From DATJGF01 sp035495315 (GTDB taxonomy: Bacteria > Verrucomicrobiota > Verrucomicrobiia > Limisphaerales > UBA8199), in NCBI GenBank assembly GCA_035495315.1, contig DATJGF010000196.1:1-64000 (forward strand): 64,000 nucleotides of DNA. The letters run 5' to 3'. A program made the translations under genes and the position numbers. The notes below the pieces were generated by a model. It had not been told where the DNA came from. It made no database searches and saw only the letters and a program-made list of their open reading frames with translations. Numbering within the stretch: the first letter of the stretch is position 1; every line of letters starts with the position of its first letter. This document shows positions 26,892 to 36,470 of the stretch, piece after piece.

Positions 26892-29225
26892 ATGCCGTTC
26901 TCAAGAATTCTTCATTTCGCACTGCTATCCGCCGCACTGGCTGTTCATGGCCGCGGCGCGCAGCCCGAGCAGAGCGCCCCCTTAAGCAATGCCCAGGCTA
27001 CTGTTACCGCAGTCCAGGCGATTGACGAGAGACTTGCCGAAGCCCGAAAAAATCTGGCCTCTACCGAGGCTCTCGGCGATGCGGCCCTGACCAATGTCCC
27101 GTCGGGCGTTTCTCTGCAGGACATTGCCACGCGACGCGCCCTGGTTTCCCGAGTCGTCCGGCTCTTTGAGCAGCAGTTGAGTAACGTGACGGAGCTGGAA
27201 ACGGCTAGAAACCGGCGGGCGGAGCTCGCCCGCAAAGCCCAGGCCTGGACCAGATTTGCCGAACCTCCACCGTACTCAATCCTGTTACCAGACCGTCTCC
27301 GCGAGGAGATCCAGACCGAGCAACTTAAGAGCGCTGGCGGCGAGGCCGCAGTCTCCACGATCGATCAGCTCATTTCGGACAACCGCAACGAACTGACCCA
27401 CACGGAGGAGAGGATCCGCCAAGTCAATGAGCAGCTCGAAGGAACCAAGGACTCAGCCGGGGAGGCTCGCCTCCTGTGGCAACGAGACCTGGAAAAGCTT
27501 CGCAGCCAGGTGGCGGCAGCTAGCCTGGGCGTCCTGGACTCCGAACGCCAACTCCGTCAGGAGGCACTGGAGGAAAGCCGCGTCCGAATAGGCTGGCTCC
27601 AGCGACAACTGGTGGTTGCGGATGCTGGCGCCAGGTTCACTGAAGCTGACTTGGACAAAGTCACGGCTCGAATCGAAAGCGCTCGCCTCCTGCTCGAACG
27701 CGAGTTCACTGAAACCCAAGCGCGCCTGACCAACACCCTCCAGGGCGTGGAGGCCGCGCGCGAGGAGTTGGCTCGGACTCAAAGCCGCCACGAAGCGAGT
27801 CCTGGGGCCAATGCCCGAGCCGCGGAAGCGCTCACCACACGCGAGGCGCAACTCCAGACGGTACAAGAGTCGCTCCGGATCCTGCGCTTCATACTCGAGA
27901 GCGAAAATGTCGAGCGAGCCATGTGGGAACTGCGGTTTGCTGCTTACGATAGCCGCAGCGTGGAGACATTGAGCGATTCCGAGCGCCGCCACAAAAGCTT
28001 CACCCGCCGATTGACTCTCTGGAAGGATTATCAACAACAGCAAATGGAAGTATCGCCCAGCCAGATCGAACTGCAGGAGACGCGGATCAAAACCCTGGCA
28101 GCGGATTCTGACCTCCTGCCGCTCGCCCGAGAGCGCCTGGCTGCATTGCGCGAACATGATCAGCTACTCCAACGGCTAGTTCGGCGGATTGACCACGTTC
28201 AACGGCTAAGCCAGCGGTGGGCTGAAGGAGTGCGCGTCGCTGAAGGGCGTTTGCCCTTCCTTGGCCGGCTCCGGAACATGCTCTCCGACGCTGGTTCATT
28301 TGCGCAGAAGCTGTGGGCCTTCGAGTTGTTCACCGCGGAGGATACGATCACCGTTGAGGGCCAGAGAATTACGGGCAAGCGTAGCATCACTCTAGGCAAG
28401 ATCATTTTGGCAATCCTGATCCTCGGGCTCGGCATCTGGCTCACCGGCCTGGTCTCACGCGTCGCGGAACCTATCATCATTCGGCGGCTGAAGATCGAAG
28501 CGAACCAGGCGAACTTGATCCGCCGCTGGTTGCGCGCGTTCATGGTGGTGTGCCTCGTCATGTTCAGCCTGGTCTCGGTCAAGATCCCGCTTACCGCTTT
28601 TGCGTTTGCCGGCGGCGCGTTAGCTATTGGACTGGGGTTCGGCATGCAGACCCTGCTGAAGAACTTCGTCAGCGGCCTGATCCTGCTCTTCGAGCGTCCC
28701 TTTCGTGTCGGCGACGTGCTTGACGTTGGCGGAGACCGCGGCACCGTCACGGAAATTGGTCTCCGCGCCTCGGTGTTGCAATTGTGGGACGGCACCGAGA
28801 CTCTTATTCCAAATAGCTCGTTGCTGGAGAACAAGGTTTCGAACTGGACGTATTCCAGCCGGAAGGTGCGCTTCACCGTCACTGTGGGCACCGCGTACGG
28901 CTCCGACACGCGGCGGGTGATCCAATTGCTAAGTGAGATGGCCGAGCGGCACGGCGTAGTAGAGAAAGAACCCAAACCGCAGGTGTTCTTCACGGAATTT
29001 GGCGAGAGCGCGCTCACCTTCGAGTTGCGCTACTGGGTGGACGTCATCAAAGCGAACGCCGCCCAAGTGGGCAGCGATTTGCGTCAGATGATTGCCAGTG
29101 CTCTTGCCGAAAATGGCATCGTCATCGCCTTCCCACGGCGCGATCTCCATATCGACATGGCACGGCCTCTCGCGGTGCAGATTGTCACAGGGCCCCAAGT
29201 GATAAACCATGAACCCCCTGCTTAA
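26892..29225 (+). CDS. MscS-family mechanosensitive channel with long periplasmic coiled coil
   Basis: A 777-residue protein from ATG 26892, chosen because it opens a Sec signal (MPFSRILHFALLSAALAVHG); the frame extends further upstream only into the Fis remnant. Residues about 35-460 are a long coiled coil, as in MscK/MscM-like channels. Transmembrane helices lie near 500-520 and 545-562. The pore helix TM3 is at 565-605, with the Gly/Ala-rich 'FAFAGGALAIGLGFGMQTLL' and 'NFVSGLILLFERPFRVGD'. A beta domain and C-terminal vestibule follow ('LIPNSSLLENKVSNW'). It relieves osmotic downshock. Its last 17 bases overlap the antiporter gene. Confidence 0.93.
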   Translation: MPFSRILHFALLSAALAVHGRGAQPEQSAPLSNAQATVTAVQAIDERLAEARKNLASTEALGDAALTNVPSGVSLQDIATRRALVSRVVRLFEQQLSNVTELETARNRRAELARKAQAWTRFAEPPPYSILLPDRLREEIQTEQLKSAGGEAAVSTIDQLISDNRNELTHTEERIRQVNEQLEGTKDSAGEARLLWQRDLEKLRSQVAAASLGVLDSERQLRQEALEESRVRIGWLQRQLVVADAGARFTEADLDKVTARIESARLLLEREFTETQARLTNTLQGVEAAREELARTQSRHEASPGANARAAEALTTREAQLQTVQESLRILRFILESENVERAMWELRFAAYDSRSVETLSDSERRHKSFTRRLTLWKDYQQQQMEVSPSQIELQETRIKTLAADSDLLPLARERLAALREHDQLLQRLVRRIDHVQRLSQRWAEGVRVAEGRLPFLGRLRNMLSDAGSFAQKLWAFELFTAEDTITVEGQRITGKRSITLGKIILAILILGLGIWLTGLVSRVAEPIIIRRLKIEANQANLIRRWLRAFMVVCLVMFSLVSVKIPLTAFAFAGGALAIGLGFGMQTLLKNFVSGLILLFERPFRVGDVLDVGGDRGTVTEIGLRASVLQLWDGTETLIPNSSLLENKVSNWTYSSRKVRFTVTVGTAYGSDTRRVIQLLSEMAERHGVVEKEPKPQVFFTEFGESALTFELRYWVDVIKANAAQVGSDLRQMIASALAENGIVIAFPRRDLHIDMARPLAVQIVTGPQVINHEPPA

Positions 29226-30303
29226 AGAAATTCGTCACAATCCACTGCTTTGGCTGCTGGCCTTCGTGCCAGTTGTGTTCGCAGTCGCAAAGCTCAGGCC
29301 CGAGGCGCATACGATGCTCTTCGTGCTGTCGGTGCTGGCCATCGTGCCGCTTGCGGGGTTGCTGAGCCACGCTACGGAATCGGTCGCGGCTAAAACTGGA
29401 GATGCGGTGGGGGGCTTGCTTAACGCCACGCTGGGAAACCTGACCGAGCTGGTCATCGCGCTTACTGCCTTGCGTGCCGGGGAATAAATGCTGGTGAAGG
29501 CGTCCATCGCCGGGGCAATTGTCACCAACACGTTGTTCGTGCTGGGCGCGTCGTTTTTGCTCGGCGGACTCAAACACCACGTGCAGGAATACAACCGGGT
29601 CGGGGCCCGCATGCAAGCGGGACTGCTCTTTCTGGCCACGATCGCGCTGTTAATTCCCTCGGCTGTCTCCCAGGCCGACGCGGCGAGAAGCACGACCTTC
29701 ACGCACAAGTTGAGCGTGGGGTTGGCCGTGCTGCTCATCGCGGCCTACGGACTGGGCATGCTGTTCTCGCTTAAAACGCACCCCGAATTGTTCGCCAGCG
29801 CAGAGCACGACCAGGCGGGCGAAGCGCCCTGGCCCATCGGTCTCGCCCTGGCCACGCTAGCCGGCGTCACAGTACTGGTGGCATTGGTCAGCGAAGTGTT
29901 CGTAGAGTCGGTCCAAAAAGCGGCGGAGGCCTTTGGGATGACCCCCGCGTTTGTCGGTTTCATCGTCGTGGCGCTGGTCGGTGGTGCCGCGGAAATGGGC
30001 TCGGCTTTTTCAGGTGCGCGTAAAAATCGGCTCGACCTGAGCGTGGGAATTGCCTTAGGCAGCGCATCGCAGATCGCCCTCTTCGTCGCACCGGTGCTCG
30101 TCCTGTTCAGTTATGCCATCGGCCCGACGCCTATGGACCTGCAATTCTGGCCAGGCGCGGTAGTGATGATTCTCGTCGCCACTCTCACTGCGTCCCTCGT
30201 AACGAACAGCGGGCGCTCGGCGTGGTTTGTCGGAGTCTTGCTATTGATGGTCTATCTGATCTTCGCGATGACGCTTTACCTTTTGCCGCCGCGCGTCCAA
30301 TGA
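29209..30303 (+). pseudogene. Ca2+/H+ antiporter (CAX/ChaA type) with an in-frame TAA
   Basis: One frame of about 365 codons with a single TAA at 29485-29487. The first part ends 'TLGNLTELVIALTALRAGE' and the second resumes at once with ATG 'MLVKASIAGAIVTNTLFVLG'. Relatives have a Tyr codon between, so one base change (TAC/TAT to TAA) explains the stop. CAX motifs are intact on both sides: c1 'GGLLNATLGNLTELVIA' and c2 'GFIVVALVGGAAEMGSAFSG'. The product would exchange Ca2+ for H+ across the membrane. Re-initiation at the adjacent ATG could give two halves, but loss of function or a base error is more likely. Confidence 0.85.
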
Positions 30304-30314
30304 AAGAGGTAGCT

Positions 30315-30733
30315 ATGGGCCTTGTCATCGGTTTCAACCTATTCGCCGATGAGGGGGGAGAGCCAAACGACTGCAGAGAATTGACAAAAGAAAGATCCCA
30401 AACCGTGAAAAAGAGAGAACCAATCCCCTCAAAAGACAGCGATACCATCATTGAGGAAGTGCTCCAGGACATCGGCTTGCCGGATTTCGGCCAAGGGGTC
30501 ACGGCCAAGACCAACGTGGCGATCTGGCGCACCCGAGGCGAGCATCGCCCCCTCATCGGCGAGTTTGCTTTCCAGGTTCGGTTTAAGGATCGCAAGGAAC
30601 TGGCTCGGGAGTCGATGCAACGGGCCGAGGCGTGGCGCTGCAGTACGCGGCCGAGGACTACATCGCGCTGAAGGCCACCAAGACGGGTGTCGCCTACCGG
30701 TTGCTGGGCAACCCGCCCAAATCCCACGAGTGA
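30315..30733 (+). pseudogene. CYTH-like conserved protein, frameshifted
   Basis: Starts at ATG 30315 after an AGAGG site, 11 bases after the antiporter stop. 'GEFAFQVRFKDRKELARESM' runs to about 30620. One base is then missing and the next frame continues 'VALQYAAEDYIALKATKTGV' and 'AYRLLGNPPKSHE', ending at TGA 30731-30733. The pattern recalls uncharacterised CYTH/VTC-like proteins, but the assignment is weak. Function unknown. Confidence 0.5.
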
Positions 30734-31360
30734 GCGCCCCGCGTCCAGTGTCAAGCAAAGCCGAAGCGCTCCTCGAGCGACTCGGCCTCTCGTACGACCA
30801 TCTCCTGGGAATCCGATTCGCGGTCAACGTCTTCATCGCCACGACGATCGTGTGGTCTACTCTGAAGCTGATCAGTGACGCAATCCGATCTGGGCGATCG
30901 CCGCGATGGTGGCGGCGTCGGAGCCCCAACCGGAGGAGGCGCGCCGGCTGTTTCGAAGCCGGCTAATCAACGTTCTGGTCGGCTGCGCAGTTGGGTTCTG
31001 CCTTCTCCTGGTGGGGGCGATAGTGACTGGCTAATCCCCTTTGCGCGCGCTGTGACGGTGCTGGTCTCGTCATATGTGATCCGGGTCAAGACCATGTGGC
31101 GGCAGGCCCCGATTACTGCCACCATTGTCATTGCGGCCGGGATCTCCCACGGCTCCAAAGTGGCTGGAATCGAGAGCGGGCTGCACAAGGTGGCCGAGGT
31201 GCGCTTCGGCTGCTTCGTGGGGCTGGTCGTGAGCCGGCTAATGTCGAAGATCTGGCTCGTCCAGCCGCCGGCCGAGAAGGCAGGGACCGCGGGATCGCAT
31301 GGGGTGAACGGCAAGGCGCCCATGAACGAAGGGAACAAACGCACGACAGCGAGTAGCTAA
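30730..31360 (+). pseudogene. FUSC-family (aromatic acid exporter-like) membrane protein, two frameshifts
   Basis: Opens with GTG 30730 overlapping the previous stop. Three consecutive frames join: 'LLGIRFAVNVFIATTIVWST' (to ~30880), then 'NPIWAIAAMVAASEPQPEEA' and 'LINVLVGCAVGFCLLLVG' (to ~31020), then 'DWLIPFARAVTVLVSSYVIR' to 31360. The segments match the FUSC-like membrane domain ('PIWA..A.(M/V)...P'). Each join is explained by one missing base. The intact protein would be about 205 residues with four membrane helices. Confidence 0.7.
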
Positions 31361-31362
31361 AC

Positions 31363-31623
31363 ATGATGAAAGCGATCGAGCCTTTCTTCGCTACTCTGGT
31401 CGCACTACTAGCGTGCCTGATCCACGTGCTGCCGACCCTCTGGCGCCTTGGCGAAGACCTACGGGAACGACGATGGCACGTTCGGCAAACAGTCCAGGGC
31501 CGGATCGTGCTGGAACTGCACCATTTTGCCCCCGGGCTTGGTGGGATTCTATTCAAACCTGTGTTCAAGCGCCCGCTCAAGGTCATCAATGCTGCGACCA
31601 TGCAAACCACCGGTCGGCGCTGA
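31363..31623 (+). CDS. Small hypothetical membrane protein
   Basis: An 86-residue frame with one N-terminal hydrophobic helix ('IEPFFATLVALLACLIHVLP') and a basic C-terminal part. It follows the FUSC remnant after two bases, so it is probably in the same transcription unit. No family recognised; it may be the tail of a larger decayed gene. Confidence 0.4.
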   Translation: MMKAIEPFFATLVALLACLIHVLPTLWRLGEDLRERRWHVRQTVQGRIVLELHHFAPGLGGILFKPVFKRPLKVINAATMQTTGRR

Positions 31624-31701
31624 GCGACTTTGCGAATCGCCTGTCGCGAATCGCCTTGCCTCGGAGCGCAATTCGAGCCCAGTATTGTGCCAAGAATTTG
31701 T

Positions 31702-31740
31702 GGAAGGGTGGCTGAGTGGTTAAAGGCACCTGACTCGAAA
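31702..31740 (+). other. tRNA-Ser 5' half (attachment-site scar B)
   Basis: Thirty-nine bases identical to scar A and to bases 1-39 of the complete tRNA-Ser at 36471, again ending with CTCGAAA at the edge of the anticodon loop. The following bases do not pair to restore the tRNA. Confidence 0.8.
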
Positions 31741-31745
31741 TTCAA

Positions 31746-31870
31746 AAAGCATTCACGGTCCTAATGGAACCCAAGCGGACTCACGCGGCCCCACGGGCTT
31801 GTCCTTCACTTCCCAAACCTCGGAAAATGGACCCAACAGCCCCCAAATGGACTCAAAATTCGACGAGTAG
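31746..31870 (+). repeat. Att-flank B with two triplets of 10-bp-spaced heptamers
   Basis: Homologous to 22853-22978 apart from a five-base insertion (TTCAA) after the tRNA half. Heptamers related to GGACCCA start at 31767, 31777, 31787 and at 31829, 31839, 31849. Group spacing (62) and internal spacing (10) are identical to copy A although several bases inside and between the heptamers have changed. Confidence 0.65.
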
Positions 31871-32256
31871 TATCAAATGGCAGTATCAAATCTCCTCCCC
31901 CCAATCACGTCACCGAGGGGCTTTTTGAAAGCTGTTTAAGAGCGCTATCCTCCATGTTGAGAGATGCGGCTCGATTGAGGGCTAACATTTTTGCGCGCGA
32001 TCAGTACCGAGCGATTGAATTCCTGTGGGAATAAGGGAGCAATTTCCCTCGCACAGTCCGATTTCGACTCACGACTCCAGAGTTGGCCAACTCTCGGACA
32101 TCCAGATGTGCCATCACGAATGGCTCCGTCCGCCCCGCTCGCTGAAACTAATTCCATTCCCACCCTCGCATCGATTCAGGACCCATTGGGCGAGAAGTTC
32201 CATCGCGCGCTGGATGCTCGGAGGAACAGCGCATAGCTCGTTGGTTAGGGTTGCTT
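31871..32256. other. Non-coding stretch after att-flank B
   Basis: About 385 bases up to the 3' end of the kinase gene. No integrase or other gene is recognisable. No clear terminator for the kinase gene. Confidence 0.4.
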
Positions 32257-35200
32257 TCATTCCTTTTCCAACGCCGTCACATCCCAATACTTCACCGTCC
32301 CATCCATGCTGGCCGAGAGAAGGCGCAGGCCTTGGGGTAATTGGGCGAAAGCCACGCGGTTAATCTGGTCTTTCTGGCCGCGGAACGTGTGGCGCAGCCG
32401 CCCGGTTCCGGCTTCCCAAATTTTCACCGTGCAATCCCGTCCGCCTGAGGCGATCCACATCCCATCCGGACTGAAGGCGAGGGTCAGGAAGCCGTGGGCT
32501 CGGCTTTCGAGCGTTGGCACCACGTTGGTGCTCGCAATATCCCGAACGTGGACCGTTCCGGCGTCGGAGGCGAACGCGAGCCGCGTGCCATCGGGGCTGA
32601 ATGCCAGCGAGACATCGCCATAGCGGGATCGGGAAAGGGTGAGTAGCGGGTCTTGTCGCTCGTCCAGTCGGGCCGCATCCCAGAGCTTAATGGCATCCAC
32701 AGATCCGGAGGCCAGATAGTGCCCATTGGGACTGAACTCCAATGCCCGAATTTCGCGATCATGGTTGCCGATGACCCCGATCTTCCGTCCGGTTTGGGCA
32801 TCCCACACATCGAGTTGTTTGTCGGAGCCCCCTGCAACCAGTCTCTTTCCATCAGGGCTGTAAGCGATCGTCTCCCAGATTCCGTTTACATCGAATTGTT
32901 CGAATGGTATTTGCGCTCCATCTCTATTCAAGTCCCAGACGGTGAGGCGATGATTCGGGTTCACGGCGTCATCACCGGTCGCGGCCAGGAACCGCCCCGT
33001 CGGATCGAAAGCCAGGGTGAACGCCACGTGACCAGGCATCGCGAGGGTGCGTCGCACTCGATCCTGCCCCAGTTCCCAGACCCTAACCGGACCGACTTTG
33101 AATCCCGCCTTATCGTCCGAGTTGATTCCGACGCAGGCCAGCGATTGCCCCGCGACGCTGAGGTCCATGTCAAATATCCCGCCTGGATAAGAAAGAGTCA
33201 AAAGACTCTTGTCCTCGAGCCCCGTCAGTGGAGTCCCATCCCGGACGTAAACTGTCCCACTGGCCAAACTTACGGCCATGCGCGTGCCGTCCAGGCTGAA
33301 CTGAACACAAAGAGGGTTCCGGGATATGCTGCTGCCGGCCAGTACTTGCCGCCCCGAGTCCGGGTCCCAGAGCGCGACCACGCCGTCGTCCCCCACCGTG
33401 GCCAGGCGTTTGCCGTCGATACTGAAGGCCGCGCCTCGAACTGTGGAATAGTGAGCGCGGAATTCCTGGCGAGGCTTCAGACCAGGAGAGTCCAGATCCC
33501 ACAGCCGCACGGCGGAGTCAAAGCTCGCGGCGGCAACCTCCCGGCTGCCCGGCCGAAAGCCCACCCAACTGAGGGGCTTGCCAAGTTCACCCATCTCGCG
33601 CAACAAACCGCCAGTCGCCGCATCCCATATCCGCACGATTCCGTGCCGACTTCCGGTCGCCAGACGTTTCCCGTCCGGACTGAATGCGATACTCACGACT
33701 CTCTTTTCATGGCCAGGAAGCGTGTAGCGTTGCGCGAAGGTCTCCGTGTCCCAGACTGCTGCCATGCCCCCTTGGTATGGGGCCGCCAGGTTTCGGCCAT
33801 CCGCGCTGAACGCCAAGGAGTAGGCTGTCCCGTCTTCGGCGCCAAGTGGACCCGGCCAGGAATGGAGTTCGACGCCCGTCGTCCAGTCCCAGAGGCTGAC
33901 CCGCCCATCCGCGCCGACCGACGCCAGCCGATGACCATCCGGGTGGAACGCCACGGAGAATGCATAGTTCGAGTGAGCCGCCAAAGTGCGCTCCAATTGC
34001 TCCGTCGCGAGATTCCAGATCCGCACTTGGCCGTTGCCACACGCGGCGGCGAGGAAGCGGCCCTCGGGACTAAAGGCAATGCTGTAGGCCTCTTTAGAGT
34101 CGTTATTCGTCATGATGAGCGGCTCCGCGAACCGCGCGCGTTTGAGGCAGTGCCATTCCCAATCCCGCATTGTCGGTGGGCAAGCGTCGAGAAGTTCTTC
34201 AGCTAAGTGGATGATGGGTGGGTCCGCGGTGAGTTCCCGATGGGCGAGAGCAATGCGGTTGAAGTACAGATTCTCCTCCAGCTTTTGCGCGTTAGCCTCA
34301 GCGGCGGCGCGGGCTTTCTGGGCTTCGGCGTTCGCACGGTTCGCAACACTTGCGGCGCGTTCGGCATTCGCCCGTTCGCGCCGGGCGCGCACCAGCCCGA
34401 ATGAGGTCCCAATGACACCCGCCACGAGCAGAAGCGTCACCAGCGCCGCGGCGATGACGGCTGCTTTGTTGCGCCGGACGAATTTCTGGACGCGGTAGGC
34501 TGTGGTGGGTGGACGCGCGAGCACCGGTTCGCCGTGCAAGTGTCGCCGGAGGTCCGCCGCGAGTCCGTTCGCCGTCTCGTATCGGCGCGTGCGGTCTTTC
34601 TCCAGGCACTTCATCACGATCCAGTCCAGATCGGAGGGAATTTGCGATTTACGATTTGCGAATTGCGATTGCACCCGCGCCTGGTGCTGGGTCAGACGCG
34701 TGCTTGGACGCACAGGCTCACGCTCCCGGATGATCTTGCGCATTTCATCCAGCCCCGACTCCACGAGTTCTTTCGTGTCAAATGGAGTAGTGCCTGTCAG
34801 TAACTCATAGAGCAGTACCCCCAGACTGTAGATGTCGCTACGGGTGTCAACGTCCAGCCCGCTCATCTCCGCCTGCTCTGGACTCACGTAAGCGGGCGTA
34901 CCGATGAACTGCTGAAACATCGTATGAATGGTCTTGTCGGTCAGCTCCTGCTGAGTCGCCTTGGCGATACCAAAGTCGATGACCTTCGGCACCGGCACAC
35001 TATCGTGCAGTGTGACCAGCACGTTTGAAGGCTTGAGATCGCGGTGAATAATCCCTTTCTGGTGGGCATGCTGGACGGCGTGACAGACCTTGATGAACAG
35101 ATCGAGCCGTTCGTATGTCGACAGTTTATTCGCGTCGCAGAACTTCGTGATCGGAATGCCGCGGACCAGTTCCATGACGAAATAGGGTCGACCGCCCTCG

Positions 35201-35655
35201 GTGGTCCCGGCGTCGAGCACTTTGGCGATGTTTGGATGGTCCATCAATGCCAGAGCCTGCCGCTCTACCTCGAAGCGGGCGACCACCTGGTTGGTGTCCA
35301 TCCCAAGCTTGATGACTTTGAGGGCGACCTTGCGGCGTACCGGTTCCTTTTGCTCCGCCAACCACACCGCTCCGAAGCCGCCCTCACCGAGTTTTTCCAG
35401 CAACTTGTAACGGCCGATCATCGCACCAACTGTTTCCGCCGGCGGCGCTTCGACGTGGACGGTGGTTTGCCCAAAGATCGTGTCGGGGACATCGTGTGCC
35501 GCCAAGAGTGCTTCGACCTCCCGTCGCATGGCAGGATCTGGACATTCCTGTTCCAGGAAGCGGATGCGCTCCTCGGGGCTGCCGAGTTCTACGGCTGCCT
35601 CAAACAGCGACACCAGCCTTCCAGGCGACTGCTTGCATGACTCACTTTCGTTCAT
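32257..35655 (-). CDS. Membrane Ser/Thr protein kinase with C-terminal WD40 repeats
   Basis: An 1132-residue protein. An N-terminal ~80 residues are typical of these kinases ('VEALLAAHD'). The Hanks-type kinase domain (about 80-370) has 'GEGGFGAVW', 'VALKVIKLG' with the ATP Lys, 'HRDLKPSNVL' and 'DFGIAKA'. One membrane helix lies near 398-418, then a coiled coil of Ala/Glu/Arg ('ERANAERAASVANRANAEAQ'). About 600 residues of WD40 repeats follow from residue ~510 ('IAFSPEGRFLAAACGNGQVR'), making one or two propellers. It phosphorylates unknown targets. Its gene is 58 bases downstream of an ECF sigma factor, a pairing common in Verrucomicrobiota and Planctomycetota. Confidence 0.94.
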   Translation of the reverse strand: MNESESCKQSPGRLVSLFEAAVELGSPEERIRFLEQECPDPAMRREVEALLAAHDVPDTIFGQTTVHVEAPPAETVGAMIGRYKLLEKLGEGGFGAVWLAEQKEPVRRKVALKVIKLGMDTNQVVARFEVERQALALMDHPNIAKVLDAGTTEGGRPYFVMELVRGIPITKFCDANKLSTYERLDLFIKVCHAVQHAHQKGIIHRDLKPSNVLVTLHDSVPVPKVIDFGIAKATQQELTDKTIHTMFQQFIGTPAYVSPEQAEMSGLDVDTRSDIYSLGVLLYELLTGTTPFDTKELVESGLDEMRKIIREREPVRPSTRLTQHQARVQSQFANRKSQIPSDLDWIVMKCLEKDRTRRYETANGLAADLRRHLHGEPVLARPPTTAYRVQKFVRRNKAAVIAAALVTLLLVAGVIGTSFGLVRARRERANAERAASVANRANAEAQKARAAAEANAQKLEENLYFNRIALAHRELTADPPIIHLAEELLDACPPTMRDWEWHCLKRARFAEPLIMTNNDSKEAYSIAFSPEGRFLAAACGNGQVRIWNLATEQLERTLAAHSNYAFSVAFHPDGHRLASVGADGRVSLWDWTTGVELHSWPGPLGAEDGTAYSLAFSADGRNLAAPYQGGMAAVWDTETFAQRYTLPGHEKRVVSIAFSPDGKRLATGSRHGIVRIWDAATGGLLREMGELGKPLSWVGFRPGSREVAAASFDSAVRLWDLDSPGLKPRQEFRAHYSTVRGAAFSIDGKRLATVGDDGVVALWDPDSGRQVLAGSSISRNPLCVQFSLDGTRMAVSLASGTVYVRDGTPLTGLEDKSLLTLSYPGGIFDMDLSVAGQSLACVGINSDDKAGFKVGPVRVWELGQDRVRRTLAMPGHVAFTLAFDPTGRFLAATGDDAVNPNHRLTVWDLNRDGAQIPFEQFDVNGIWETIAYSPDGKRLVAGGSDKQLDVWDAQTGRKIGVIGNHDREIRALEFSPNGHYLASGSVDAIKLWDAARLDERQDPLLTLSRSRYGDVSLAFSPDGTRLAFASDAGTVHVRDIASTNVVPTLESRAHGFLTLAFSPDGMWIASGGRDCTVKIWEAGTGRLRHTFRGQKDQINRVAFAQLPQGLRLLSASMDGTVKYWDVTALEKE

Positions 35656-35713
35656 CGTTCCATTTCATCTGGCGATATTTCGCCTCCAGAAACGACATCC
35701 GAAGGAAGAAGAG

Positions 35714-36274
35714 TTAACTTTCTGACTTTAAGTCGCGGCTCAGCCAGGCCCTGGCAAATGACCAATCGCGTTGTACCGTTTTTTCTGAAACGCCAAGGAT
35801 CATCGCAATTTCCTTCAGTTCCATTCCGGTAAAAAGGTGCAGCTTGACTACTTCGGCTTTCCGTGCGTCGAAGACGGCCAGCCGATCGAGAGCGTCGCTG
35901 ACCCGCAGACATTTCTCATCATCCGCGGCAACCGCCAGATCCACTAATTCCAGATCTACGCGTTCGAGCTGTCCTCCGTGTCGGAGGCGCAACTTTCGGC
36001 GAGCGTTATCGACGAGGATACGGCGCATCGCTTCGGCGGCCGCGCTGAAGAAATGTTCCCGTCCCCGCCATTCCTGCCGGTTCGATTGTCCCAGCCGAAG
36101 CCAAGCCTCATGAACCAAGGCCGTGGCTTGCAGCGTCTGCCCGGGCCTTTCTTGAGCCATCCTATGCGCTGCGAGCCGACGCAGTTCTTCGTAAACCAGT
36201 GGCAAAAGCTCTTCAGCGGCTTTGGGATTGCCCGACTCGATGGCGCTGAGCAGTTGGGTAACGTCGCCGGGCAT
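35714..36274 (-). CDS. ECF-type sigma factor
   Basis: A 186-residue sigma-70 family factor of the ECF group often linked to Ser/Thr kinases (TIGR02999-like). Region 2 covers 'EELRRLAAHRMAQERPGQTL' to 'ATALVHEAWLRLG', with 'HFFSAAAEAMRRILVDNARR' following. Region 4 is the C-terminal HTH 'ELKEIAMILGVSEKTVQRDW'. No anti-sigma factor is present; activity may depend on the adjacent kinase. The gene starts about 200 bases from the tRNA-Ser gene. Confidence 0.92.
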   Translation of the reverse strand: MPGDVTQLLSAIESGNPKAAEELLPLVYEELRRLAAHRMAQERPGQTLQATALVHEAWLRLGQSNRQEWRGREHFFSAAAEAMRRILVDNARRKLRLRHGGQLERVDLELVDLAVAADDEKCLRVSDALDRLAVFDARKAEVVKLHLFTGMELKEIAMILGVSEKTVQRDWSFARAWLSRDLKSES

Positions 36275-36470
36275 GGGGCGAGTCTATCTACGGCGAGGGC
36301 AGATGACCAACGCGAAATTGCTCAAGTTTGCTCAAGAAAGATCCTCGGTTTGCGGGCAATTTCGAAAAGACAAGGACCACTTCTGGGGGTTTGCTAGCTG
36401 CTTATGGAAGTTGTTCGAATGAACTTGCTGCCGATGCTGATTCTGGCAAGACTCCAACCGCGAAACCGGT

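Noticed and set aside
32653..34206. Long plus-strand frame (517 codons) opposite the WD40 kinase gene
   Set aside because: Composition is Arg/Pro-rich with no domain, and it lies wholly antisense to the strongly conserved WD40 repeats.
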